Source: a bacterium
GTDB taxonomy: Bacteria > Bdellovibrionota_C > UBA2361 > SZUA-149
Length of the DNA stretch: 6,864 nucleotides
Direction of reading: 5' to 3'
NCBI GenBank assembly: GCA_003230795.1
Contig: QIGM01000444.1
Location: 1-6,864 of the forward strand
Part shown: piece by piece, positions 1 to 5,678 of the stretch
Numbering within the stretch: position 1 is the stretch's first letter
Layout of the letters: every line of letters starts with the position of its first letter
Position numbers and translations under genes: made by a program
The notes under the pieces: generated by a model
The model's database searches: none
Told to the model about the DNA's origin: nothing
Seen by the model: only the letters and a program-made list of their open reading frames with translations

Positions 1-20
1 GACAAAGCCTTCAAGCTTAC

Positions 21-809
21 TTATGTAATTAATTTTGGCCAGCTTCCACCTATGGTTCCGAAGTGCCGATGCTTTTGAGAGACCTCTTTTGCTAGAGGTG
101 AGTGCACGATTGTTTCGTCGTAGTTCAAAAATAGGCAGCCTAAATCTTTTGCAGAAAACCCTTCTAGTTCCATTGCTGCTGTATCCAAGAGCGTTAGCCA
201 TTTAATTTTAAGTTCTGGAGCGGAAATTTCTATGGTTAACGATTCAGCGCTAAGATTTTCAGATCGAATAATGGAGTGCCTCCTCATACAATCAATCAGT
301 AGGGCGGGGGTAAACCCAGGATCTTTGCCGCAAGCTGCCCAGCACGTAGCCGTGAGAGAGAGCGTTTCTTCGTGTATCTGAACTAGATCGATTATATCAC
401 GTACTTCGTTTCGGTTTGCTAGAGCCAAGCACTTGTTAGTAGCAAGATCTACATCATGCAGCCTATATCCAAGTAGTTCATCTTCAATCACAGGGAAAAA
501 TCGAAACGCTGTGTCTCGTGCCCATTCTAGTTTCAATGAATGATTATTTTTAGAAACCACAGCTCGAATAAAACTAGGCTGCGCCAGAACGGTTTCAACT
601 GAATAGCCGTTTTTCGCTAATAGATTTCGATCATGTTTAGCCGCTGTAAACACCGCTTCTTCTGTGTCGTGGAAAAAATCAATGTCATTTGAATGGCGGG
701 TAGAGCTATCTGAGCGATGTATTGCGATGCCGCCAGCCACATAGCTGTTTGGGTTTCTATGCAACTTTAGTAGAGCAAGAACTTCTCGCTGAAACTCTGT
801 TATTGGCAC
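21..809 (-). CDS. AbiEii-type nucleotidyltransferase, probable toxin of a TA pair
   Basis: Predicted 262-aa cytoplasmic nucleotidyltransferase of the AbiEii/MenT-like (DUF1814) group. Members act as toxins that transfer nucleotides to an RNA target (tRNA in the characterised MenT enzymes) and stop growth. Visible motifs: VAGGIAIH at residues 24-31 (the GG of the fold), NDIDFF at 41-46 giving acidic residues D42 and D44, LKLEW at 92-96 with E95 as likely third acid, and DLATNKCLALANR at 121-133 followed by VRDIIDL at 136-142, the K...RD..D pattern typical of this family. The C-terminal 100 residues are not recognisable by eye. The start is GTG at 809, overlapping the upstream antitoxin-like gene by 10 bp and preceded by a strong GGAGGAG, so translation is probably coupled. 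The catalytic residues look intact, so it is probably active. Family call is firm; toxin role is inferred from family and operon layout. The substrate is unknown. Confidence 0.85.
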   Translation of the reverse strand: MPITEFQREVLALLKLHRNPNSYVAGGIAIHRSDSSTRHSNDIDFFHDTEEAVFTAAKHDRNLLAKNGYSVETVLAQPSFIRAVVSKNNHSLKLEWARDTAFRFFPVIEDELLGYRLHDVDLATNKCLALANRNEVRDIIDLVQIHEETLSLTATCWAACGKDPGFTPALLIDCMRRHSIIRSENLSAESLTIEISAPELKIKWLTLLDTAAMELEGFSAKDLGCLFLNYDETIVHSPLAKEVSQKHRHFGTIGGSWPKLIT

Positions 810-1120
810 AGCTCCTCCGCCAGTAGTAGGCCGTTTCGGCCACCATATTTACCAAGCCCAGCAATAACGAGGTTTAGGTTGCTAGAATCAATTACTAAGT
901 GCGGATCCATATGCCAAAAGCATTGTGCATGATAGCGACGGAAGAGCTCCTGTGCCCTACCTTCGATCCGAGCGCTCTTGCGTGTTTGTTCCATGACATA
1001 CTGTTCCAGAACTAAGTGGATCAAGGTTTGATAACCTTTTGGATGACGCTGCCGAAACCAGGAAAGAACGCCTTCGTCGATTCGCAGGGATATGGGGATT
1101 TTCTTCTTTTTCTCGCTCAC
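800..1120 (-). CDS. ribbon-helix-helix (CopG/BrnA-like) antitoxin candidate
   Basis: Predicted 106-aa protein, the first gene of the TA-like operon. Residues 8-14 (IPISLRI) look like the DNA-contacting beta strand of a ribbon-helix-helix domain. Two helices follow around 16-26 and 30-44; DEGVLSWFR then KGYQTLIHLVLEQYV closely resembles BrnA-type antitoxins. A lysine run (KKKK, 4-7) precedes the strand. The C-terminal half (60-106), with CFWH at 67-70 and GLGKYGGRNG at 88-97, is a separate segment that could bind the toxin. I chose the GTG at 1120 because a near-consensus promoter lies immediately upstream. The frame is open back to a TTG at 1162, but that extension encodes the promoter itself, is implausible as protein (CIYILYIL) and would not be transcribed from this promoter. 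No Shine-Dalgarno precedes the GTG, which fits a leaderless message. It likely represses its own operon through the GTATATAC repeats. The antitoxin role is inferred. Confidence 0.75.
   Translation of the reverse strand: MSEKKKKIPISLRIDEGVLSWFRQRHPKGYQTLIHLVLEQYVMEQTRKSARIEGRAQELFRRYHAQCFWHMDPHLVIDSSNLNLVIAGLGKYGGRNGLLLAEELCQ
812..818 (-). promoter_or_regulatory. ribosome binding site of the toxin gene inside the antitoxin gene
   Basis: On the minus strand GGAGGAG lies just before the GTG at 809. The GGAGG core ends four bases before it. This supports the GTG start and the 10-bp overlap with the antitoxin reading frame, whose stop is at 800-802. Termination on the antitoxin frame would place ribosomes directly at the toxin start. 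Confidence 0.75.
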
Positions 1121-1127
1121 CTGAGTA

Positions 1128-1156
1128 AGTATATACAAAATGTATATACATGTCAA
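1128..1156 (-). promoter_or_regulatory. near-consensus sigma-70 promoter of the TA operon
   Basis: Read on the minus strand, TTGACA (1156-1151) is followed by a 17-bp spacer and TATACT (1133-1128): a perfect -35 box, optimal spacing and a 5/6 -10 box. The expected transcription start is around 1120-1122, at or one to two bases before the GTG of the antitoxin gene, so the transcript should have almost no 5' leader. Confidence 0.8.
1129..1149. promoter_or_regulatory. probable autoregulatory operator, two GTATATAC sites
   Basis: Two identical octamers GTATATAC, each its own reverse complement, lie at 1129-1136 and 1142-1149, separated by AAAAT, with a 13-bp centre-to-centre distance. One overlaps the -10 box and the other abuts the -35 box. 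Ribbon-helix-helix repressors commonly bind short tandem palindromic sites in their own promoters, so occupation by the antitoxin would block RNA polymerase. The repeats are seen directly; binding is inferred. Confidence 0.7.
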
Positions 1157-1164
1157 TTGCAAGT

Positions 1165-1246
1165 AGTCCCATTAATCATGCAGGGCCTGCGTGGTGAGGG
1201 GGAGAGCTTTATGGGACTGTTTTTCAACAGTCCCTGCATTGATTAA
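1165..1246. repeat. nested inverted-repeat element with alternative hairpins
   Basis: Four complementary segments lie in the spacer. AGTCCCAT (1165-1172) can pair with ATGGGACT (1211-1218). TTAATCATGCAGGG (1172-1185) can pair with CCCTGCATTGATTAA (1232-1246), with one bulged base. GGGACTGTT (1213-1221) pairs perfectly with AACAGTCCC (1226-1234) across a 4-base loop, which reads GAAA on the minus strand. GCAGGGCCTGC (1180-1190) is a further local palindrome. The pairings share bases, so they compete. No T-run follows the 9-bp hairpin on either strand, so it is not a standard intrinsic terminator. It could be a leader element of the dehydrogenase gene, a protein-binding site or a remnant of a small palindromic mobile element. 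Confidence 0.6.
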
Positions 1247-1302
1247 GTATTTGGCGCAGTGTATCATTCCAGATTATTTTAATCTTTAATGAGACTTCTC
1301 CG

Positions 1303-2391
1303 ATGCCAAGCTTTAAGACAGTGCTCGTGGAGCACGGTTACGAGACCTCTGAGTACGAGAGAGAAATCGTCACTGCCGCTGGTGGTGAATTCATCGATAC
1401 CGACACTCTCCCCATTGAAGAGGCGCTTGCGCAGTGTGTAGACGCCGAAGCGATTATGATTCGCAGAATTGAGGCGGATGAAAATCTGCTCTCTACCTTC
1501 GCCAATTGCAAAATAATTACGCGCTACGGTGTGGGCACAGACAATATTGACGTCCCTGCCGCGACTCGTGCCGGTATTTTTGTGGTCAACGTGCCCGGCT
1601 ACTGTATTGACGAAGTATCGGATCAAGCCACGGCTCTTCTCTTATCTTGTATTCGTCAGATTCCTGCTTCTGACAGAAAAATGCGCGAAGGCGGTTGGGA
1701 CGTAAAGCGCCCGATTCCTATACGCAGAGTGAGAGGAAGAACTCTCGGAGTTCTTGGATTTGGCAATATCGGTCAAATGTTTGTGGAGAAAATGAAGGGC
1801 TGGGGCTTGAACGTTCTTGTCTCTGATCCCTACATCGAACCCCAAGTCGCAAAGGAAGCAGGAGTCGAACTCGTTGATTTCAACACGCTCTGTTCCGCTG
1901 CTGACTACATCAGTCTTCATGCTCCTCTTACCGACGAGACGGCGCATATTATCAATGCTGATTCTTTGTCTCGAATGAAGCCGGAGACCATTCTTGTGAA
2001 TACTTCGCGAGGGGGTCTTGTTGATACCGACGCGTTACTGGCAGCCTTAGATCGAGGCCAGATCGCTTGTGCGGGCCTTGATGTTTTTGAGCAAGAGCCA
2101 CCGGCAGCGGATCATCCGCTTCGTTCCCATCCAAGACTCGTCCTCACCGATCATATGGGTTGGCATTCGCTTGAATCCCAAGTTCAATTGCAAACAACCG
2201 TCGCTGAAGAAGTGGTGCGTGTTTGTTCTGGCGGATTGCCACAATCTCTTGCAAATCCGGAGCTTATCTATCAATTAGGCCGCTTCGCCGAATGGCATCC
2301 AGGTACTTCAATGATTTGGCAACTGAAGAAGCTTGGGCTTTACGAAGCCTTTCTCGCTTCACGTGAAGACAAGCTATCGGCAAACTCTTAG
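1303..2391 (+). CDS. D-isomer-specific 2-hydroxyacid dehydrogenase, CtBP-like
   Basis: Predicted 362-aa cytoplasmic NAD-dependent oxidoreductase interconverting a 2-oxoacid and a D-2-hydroxyacid; the substrate cannot be told from sequence. The N-terminal substrate lobe ends with ITRYGVGTDNID (72-83) and VVNVPGYCIDEVSDQA (94-109), the form seen in C-terminal-binding-protein relatives. The Rossmann motif is GFGNIG at 152-157. D175 at the end of the second strand favours NAD over NADP. Catalytic residues are R236 (NTSRGG), E265 (FEQEPP) and H284 (TDHMGWHS). H284-x-x-W287 reproduces the His and Trp spacing of CtBP. About 40 residues follow the usual end of the fold, unrecognised. ATG at 1303 has only a weak purine stretch (GAGA) before it, and no strong promoter is visible. 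It is followed by a 90-bp gap before the likely start of the TadG-like gene and need not be in operon with it. Alternatives are phosphoglycerate, glyoxylate or hydroxypyruvate dehydrogenase. Confidence 0.92.
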   Translation: MPSFKTVLVEHGYETSEYEREIVTAAGGEFIDTDTLPIEEALAQCVDAEAIMIRRIEADENLLSTFANCKIITRYGVGTDNIDVPAATRAGIFVVNVPGYCIDEVSDQATALLLSCIRQIPASDRKMREGGWDVKRPIPIRRVRGRTLGVLGFGNIGQMFVEKMKGWGLNVLVSDPYIEPQVAKEAGVELVDFNTLCSAADYISLHAPLTDETAHIINADSLSRMKPETILVNTSRGGLVDTDALLAALDRGQIACAGLDVFEQEPPAADHPLRSHPRLVLTDHMGWHSLESQVQLQTTVAEEVVRVCSGGLPQSLANPELIYQLGRFAEWHPGTSMIWQLKKLGLYEAFLASREDKLSANS

Positions 2392-2416
2392 TAGTATCTA
2401 CACGTTCTTTTTTTTT
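2391..2416 (+). terminator. possible weak terminator after the dehydrogenase gene
   Basis: A short hairpin GTAG-TAT-CTAC (2391-2401) overlaps the stop codon and is followed six bases later by nine T residues (2408-2416). The stem is only 4 bp, so function is doubtful; the T-run is the better part of the evidence. Confidence 0.25.
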
Positions 2417-2469
2417 AAGTTTTTGAACAGACAGCATGCCTTTAATATTTGCGACTTAATAGTAAATGC

Positions 2470-2474
2470 AAGGA
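2470..2474 (+). promoter_or_regulatory. ribosome binding site choosing a TTG start at 2482
   Basis: AAGGA sits seven bases before an in-frame TTG at 2482. The alternative TTG at 2449 in the same frame has no purine-rich sequence ahead of it. This points to the shorter 500-residue product. Confidence 0.65.
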
Positions 2475-2481
2475 CAGTAGT

Positions 2482-3984
2482 TTGAAGGCAGTATCTTCAT
2501 ATTTTAAGCACCGAAAGCACCGCTCTCCGGAGCAGGGAAACGCAACACTCTTCGTGCTTGCAATAGTTCCTATCGCGTTGAGCATTACAGTGCTTGCTGT
2601 TGATGTCTCAGGCTTTCAGTCCTTGCGCGAACGTGCACAAAAAGAGGCCGATAGAATAGCGCTGCAAGCCGTCAAAGCCTTGCCGGACCAAGAACTCGCG
2701 CTTGAGATTATTCGTCGTAACGCGGACTCACTCGAAGACCTAGAGATAGCTCGAGGGGACTCAGGCGAAGAGATAATAGTTCTAGATGCTGAGAGTGTTT
2801 CTTTGGCGCTTGCAGGTAGCCAAGAAGCGCTCTTTGATACTTTTTTGCCTCAAGCTCAACTCTTCGCTGTTCGTGAGTTTTCTACGGCAGCTCGTGTGCC
2901 GCAGGACTTAGTTGTTGTTTTTGCGGATGGTCACACGCTTCGTCCTCCTGCAAGAGCCGCCTGGGGAAACGACCTAGACTGGCCAGCAAGTAAATACTTT
3001 AACTTCGTCTCTAACCCACGCCCGCAAGGCGTGCCACTGCCACCCGACACTGGTGAAGGCGTTTACTGGCCAAGTTGGTGGAACGATTGGAATAGCGACA
3101 CGTATCGACGCTGGGCCACGCAGTCATGCTTTAATCCAGTGTACTCTTCACTTAAGTTAGCAGCGATAGGACTTCTCGACAGGCTGTCAGCCTTTTCCAA
3201 TACTCGTGTTGGTTTAGTTTTTACTCCTGGAGACGATGCGCAGATTGGCTACGCTGTCTCGAGGCGAGTTTCTCTAACTGCTTCACGGGGTGCAGAAGCA
3301 CGTTGGTTTAGAAGTATGGAGCTGGAAACATTCTTCGGCGATGAAACCTGTCTTTTATTCTCGCACCCAGATACCAGCGCGGAGGATAGATACCAGCTTC
3401 CCGCGCGAAGTCTTCGTTCTCCATCTACCCGCAGTGCTGAGGCAACATGTCCCAGTATCTTCCGTTCCAACGGTTGGGGGGCTGTGTGGTATCCGAATGG
3501 TCATCTGGAGGATTGCTTTTCTTCTGACTCCCTTTCTCTTCGAGAAGCTCTTTATTACCGAGCCAGTCGTAGCACGGAGCTCTCTAAAGACGGCTCTCAT
3601 ATTCTTGCGGCATTGGAACAGGCGATGATTCAGCTTGGGGCGGGTCCCTCAGCAGAGGAGCAAGCGGCGCGTGGAAGTTTAGCGATAAGCCCGCAGCGAC
3701 GGATACTGTTATTTACCGACATTCTTCCGCAGCGAGATGTGCCAGGTCTCGCTGAAGTCGTGAATCAGATTGAAGCCCTAAACGCTGAGTTAATCATAGT
3801 AAGCTTTCATCATAGTGGCCTAAGCGAGGAGCGTGCATCACTTCTTGAGGAAGCTGAAGGAGGAATTCGAGAACTAGACTCAGGAACTATTAAGCTGACT
3901 AGTGTGCGAAGTGTTGAGGAGCTTCTTTCAACAGAGCTCTTTGAGTTCTTTCAGCGAGGAGAGGAATATGTTCTTCGACGCTAA
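2482..3984 (+). CDS. TadG-like protein: N-terminal membrane helix plus degenerate vWA domain
   Basis: Predicted 500-aa envelope protein with TadG-like architecture (TadG is associated with the Flp/Tad pilus machinery). A basic N-terminus (HRKHR) precedes EQGNATLFVLAIV and one hydrophobic helix at about 20-41, ending AVDVSGF; most of the protein is then outside the cytoplasm. A von Willebrand A-like domain is recognisable: strand DLVVVF (142-147), helix after TQSCFNP (C216), strand TRVGLVF, a helix in DGSHILAALEQAM, then RRILLFTD ending T412-D413 and strand AELIIVSF. The metal site is degenerate: the usual DxSxS position reads ADGHTL (148-153), and TDG is TDI. A tryptophan-rich insertion lies between about 155 and 210. 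TTG at 2482 is chosen for its AAGGA; the frame also opens at TTG 2449 (511 aa). Its 3' end overlaps the TadE-like gene by 17 bp. Only weak promoter-like sequence precedes it. The domain call is by eye and the pilus link is inferred. Confidence 0.75.
   Translation: MKAVSSYFKHRKHRSPEQGNATLFVLAIVPIALSITVLAVDVSGFQSLRERAQKEADRIALQAVKALPDQELALEIIRRNADSLEDLEIARGDSGEEIIVLDAESVSLALAGSQEALFDTFLPQAQLFAVREFSTAARVPQDLVVVFADGHTLRPPARAAWGNDLDWPASKYFNFVSNPRPQGVPLPPDTGEGVYWPSWWNDWNSDTYRRWATQSCFNPVYSSLKLAAIGLLDRLSAFSNTRVGLVFTPGDDAQIGYAVSRRVSLTASRGAEARWFRSMELETFFGDETCLLFSHPDTSAEDRYQLPARSLRSPSTRSAEATCPSIFRSNGWGAVWYPNGHLEDCFSSDSLSLREALYYRASRSTELSKDGSHILAALEQAMIQLGAGPSAEEQAARGSLAISPQRRILLFTDILPQRDVPGLAEVVNQIEALNAELIIVSFHHSGLSEERASLLEEAEGGIRELDSGTIKLTSVRSVEELLSTELFEFFQRGEEYVLRR
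3957..3961 (+). promoter_or_regulatory. ribosome binding site of the TadE-like gene
   Basis: AGGAG lies six bases before the ATG at 3968, within the end of the upstream gene. It supports starting the TadE-like protein at 3968 rather than at an in-frame ATG at 3902, which has no such site and would add 22 residues out of register with the TadE fold. Confidence 0.75.
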
Positions 3985-4693
3985 AACTTCCGTTACCGGC
4001 GTAGAGAAAGGCAACGCTGCTATTGATATTGTGCTCTTTATGCCACTGGCCCTATTCTTTTTGTTTGCCGTGACAGATGGGGGTTTGACCTTAGTTGAGC
4101 AAGCAAGAATGCGTGACAGCATACGCGCCGGCTTGCAAACGGAATACGATTCTGAGCAGGGCTTTGCGCTTCGGTCTAGATCGAATGCCTTTGAGAAAAG
4201 CCTGAGCGCAAGAGATGCGCAGGATTTGGCCGAGCACTTGGCTTCTTCACTACAAGCGCAAGTGCAGCGTGCTCAGTCTGAGAGTCCAACGGAGGCTGTT
4301 GAGGTTAGTATTTTCTCGCTCAGAGTTAATCCTGAGACTGGGAACTTGCTTCCGAGTAGCGCAGAGCGAATTGCAACAGCCTTTGGTAGCGGTTCAGGTT
4401 TCCCACAGTCGGCCTTGATTGAAGGATATCCATACCGTAGCAGAGCAGATTACATTCGCGAGAAATTGAACGCAGAGGCTCCAAGCGTTTATGCAGAGCC
4501 ATTGGGCACCGTTTTTCTTTCGACCGGAGAGGTCGACTCTTCAAAGCGCTTCGTTGAGCAGGTGTTTCTCGTTTATGTCGATGCGCGAGCAGTGGTTACG
4601 GGAATTAATCCGTCTTTTGCGGAATCAGCGCTGGGCCGTTTTTACGGCTTCCAACTTCAGCAACTTCAGTCCTTACGTTCAGCGGTGAGTTAA
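3968..4693 (+). CDS. TadE-like single-pass membrane protein
   Basis: Predicted 241-aa protein. Residues 13-42 match the TadE-like N-terminus: EKGNAAIDIVLFMPLAL, a hydrophobic helix of about 20 residues, then DGG and a polar EQARMRDSIRAG segment. TadE-type pseudopilins are cut by a prepilin peptidase after a glycine that is followed five residues later by an acidic residue; here G15 and D20 fit, with Asp in place of the usual Glu. The remaining 190 residues would lie in the periplasm and are not recognisable. The start ATG at 3968 overlaps the preceding TadG-like gene by 17 bp, so the two are probably translationally coupled and work together. Both proteins open their membrane segment with an E-(K/Q)-G-N-A sequence. 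The rest of a tad locus (ATPase, secretin, prepilin peptidase, Flp pilin) is not visible here, so a role in pilus assembly is inference. Processing by a peptidase is also only predicted. Confidence 0.75.
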   Translation: MFFDAKTSVTGVEKGNAAIDIVLFMPLALFFLFAVTDGGLTLVEQARMRDSIRAGLQTEYDSEQGFALRSRSNAFEKSLSARDAQDLAEHLASSLQAQVQRAQSESPTEAVEVSIFSLRVNPETGNLLPSSAERIATAFGSGSGFPQSALIEGYPYRSRADYIREKLNAEAPSVYAEPLGTVFLSTGEVDSSKRFVEQVFLVYVDARAVVTGINPSFAESALGRFYGFQLQQLQSLRSAVS

Positions 4694-4724
4694 CTCTCTT
4701 TACGCTAAACGGTGAGTTAGCTCT
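4683..4724. repeat. direct repeat holding both convergent stop codons; possible stem-loop
   Basis: CGGTGAGTTAACTCT (4683-4697) recurs as CGGTGAGTTAGCTCT (4710-4724), 14 of 15 identical at a 27-bp offset. The first copy holds the TAA of the TadE-like gene; the second holds the TAA (TTA on plus) of the hydrolase gene. GAGTTAACTC at 4687-4696 is self-palindromic, so the copies can also pair as a 10-bp stem with one wobble pair. No T-run follows, so terminator function for the convergent genes is uncertain. Confidence 0.55.
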
Positions 4725-5613
4725 GAGGTGGGACTACTTCAAGCGTAGAGATTATCGGTGGTGATGGACGAGGGTCCGCGGGATTAGCCCCAATAGCTAC
4801 TTCTTGAGGATCGCTGAAACCGTCGCCGTCGCTATCAAGCAGTAAGGGACTTGAGCCGTAGGTAAACACTTCTAGCCCGTCAGCGAGACCATCAAGATCG
4901 GTATCAGCGATAAAAGGATTTGTTCCAAAACGCGCTTCAGCGAAATCGTATATTCCGTCTAAGTCCGTATCAATAGGTCTGTTCGTGACCGACGCGCTTT
5001 GAAGGGTAAGCGATACGAGGAAAGCCATTTGATCGTATCCCAGACCGTTCGGGTGTATTAGGTCCCCGCTGATAATACCGTTTCCGAGAGAGAAAAAGTC
5101 AATCTGATGATGCGGCGCTAACCTATCGTTAACCGCATCCACCCAGCCTTGCTGCTCGCTTCGACGGATAGCCGTGAGGTTTCCAAGCAAAGTTACTGCG
5201 CCGATATTTTGCGCGGACTGTACTATCTTCAAAATATTGTCTTTGGTTAGATTCGCGCTTCTATCTTCGATGAAATAATCGTTGATCCCTTCGAGTACGA
5301 TTACGAAGTCTGTATCAGCGAAGCTCGCAAACTGTCTCGCAGCTCGTCTTTTTCCGGAGGGAGTTTTCTCTCCGGGTACGCCTAGATTCACTACGATGGT
5401 ATTCGGATAGATGTTAAGCAAGCGTCCAGGGTAACCGATTTCTAGCTCATCGGATCGGCCAAAGGTAATGGAGTCACCAAAGCAAACAATCTGGACCTTG
5501 CCGTCGCAATTGATATCCGCCAAACCATCGATATCTGGGCAGGCAGATGCGGTTTCTCCCCCAAGAAGGAGAGCGAAGAATAAGGCTGTGATGCAATTAA
5601 TAGCTCGATTCAT
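4717..5613 (-). CDS. secreted SGNH/GDSL hydrolase with thrombospondin-type-3-like repeats
   Basis: Predicted 298-aa exported esterase-like enzyme. The ATG at 5613 gives a clean signal peptide: MNR, a hydrophobic core to about residue 19, and a TASA cleavage site before C25. An in-frame ATG at 5655 would prepend 14 residues, spoiling the signal and almost closing the divergent gap. SGNH blocks are complete: FGDSITFG with nucleophile S48, NLGVPG with G78, GIND with N111, and DLIH with D184 and H187. Between signal and block I lies DINCDGKV, like one half of a dockerin calcium loop, with cysteines at 25, 36 and 44. After the catalytic domain come three DxDxDG-type repeats (about 215-236, 237-259 and 260-281), each with a downstream acidic E as in thrombospondin type 3 repeats, so the tail probably binds calcium. 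The substrate (ester, acetylated sugar or lipid) is unknown. A lipoprotein alternative at C25 is possible but the lipobox is poor. Confidence 0.88.
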   Translation of the reverse strand: MNRAINCITALFFALLLGGETASACPDIDGLADINCDGKVQIVCFGDSITFGRSDELEIGYPGRLLNIYPNTIVVNLGVPGEKTPSGKRRAARQFASFADTDFVIVLEGINDYFIEDRSANLTKDNILKIVQSAQNIGAVTLLGNLTAIRRSEQQGWVDAVNDRLAPHHQIDFFSLGNGIISGDLIHPNGLGYDQMAFLVSLTLQSASVTNRPIDTDLDGIYDFAEARFGTNPFIADTDLDGLADGLEVFTYGSSPLLLDSDGDGFSDPQEVAIGANPADPRPSPPIISTLEVVPPQS

Positions 5614-5678
5614 AGAGCTCGGGTATATCACAGAGAGAGTCTTGAGAAAATCCATAGCAAAGTAATGTTAAATAATTC
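5614..5678. promoter_or_regulatory. divergent control region between hydrolase and GT-C-like genes
   Basis: This 65-bp AT-rich gap must hold promoters for both divergent genes. On the minus strand a TG-A-TATACC sequence looks like an extended -10 box and would start transcription within two bases of ATG 5613. On the plus strand TTAAAT (5668-5673) would start near ATG 5679. Neither has a convincing -35 box, and neither gene has a clear ribosome site. The boxes are weak matches. Confidence 0.3.

Noticed and set aside
1..20. Terminator of the TA operon at the left edge
   Set aside because: AAGC (5-8) and GCTT (15-18) can pair, but the stem is only 4 bp and the window ends too soon to see a tail.
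1121..1162. N-terminal extension of the antitoxin frame from TTG 1162
   Set aside because: It spells the promoter and operator DNA, has no ribosome site, and would not be present in RNA made from the near-consensus promoter.
1213..1234. Intrinsic terminator from the 9-bp perfect hairpin
   Set aside because: Neither strand has a T-run after the stem, and no gene ends just before it.
1160..1260. Integron attC site next to a TA cassette
   Set aside because: The region folds into long hairpins and TA genes are common cassettes, but I see no RYYYAAC/GTTRRRY end pair in the right layout. A covariance-model search for attC would decide it.
1279..1626. Reverse-strand open frames under the dehydrogenase and the Tad-like genes
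   Set aside because: They have no recognisable domain and no convincing start signal, and they lie antisense to well-supported genes; they are coding shadows.
2423..2448. Promoter TTGAAC with TAATAT before the TadG-like gene
   Set aside because: Both boxes are 4/6 matches and the spacing of 14 bp is too short.
3902..3967. Longer TadE-like protein starting at ATG 3902
   Set aside because: The extra 22 residues lie inside the TadG-like gene, lack a ribosome site and precede a better start (AGGAG, six bases, ATG 3968).
5614..5655. Hydrolase start at ATG 5655
   Set aside because: It adds 14 residues before a well-formed signal peptide and leaves only 23 bp to the divergent gene. It cannot be fully excluded.
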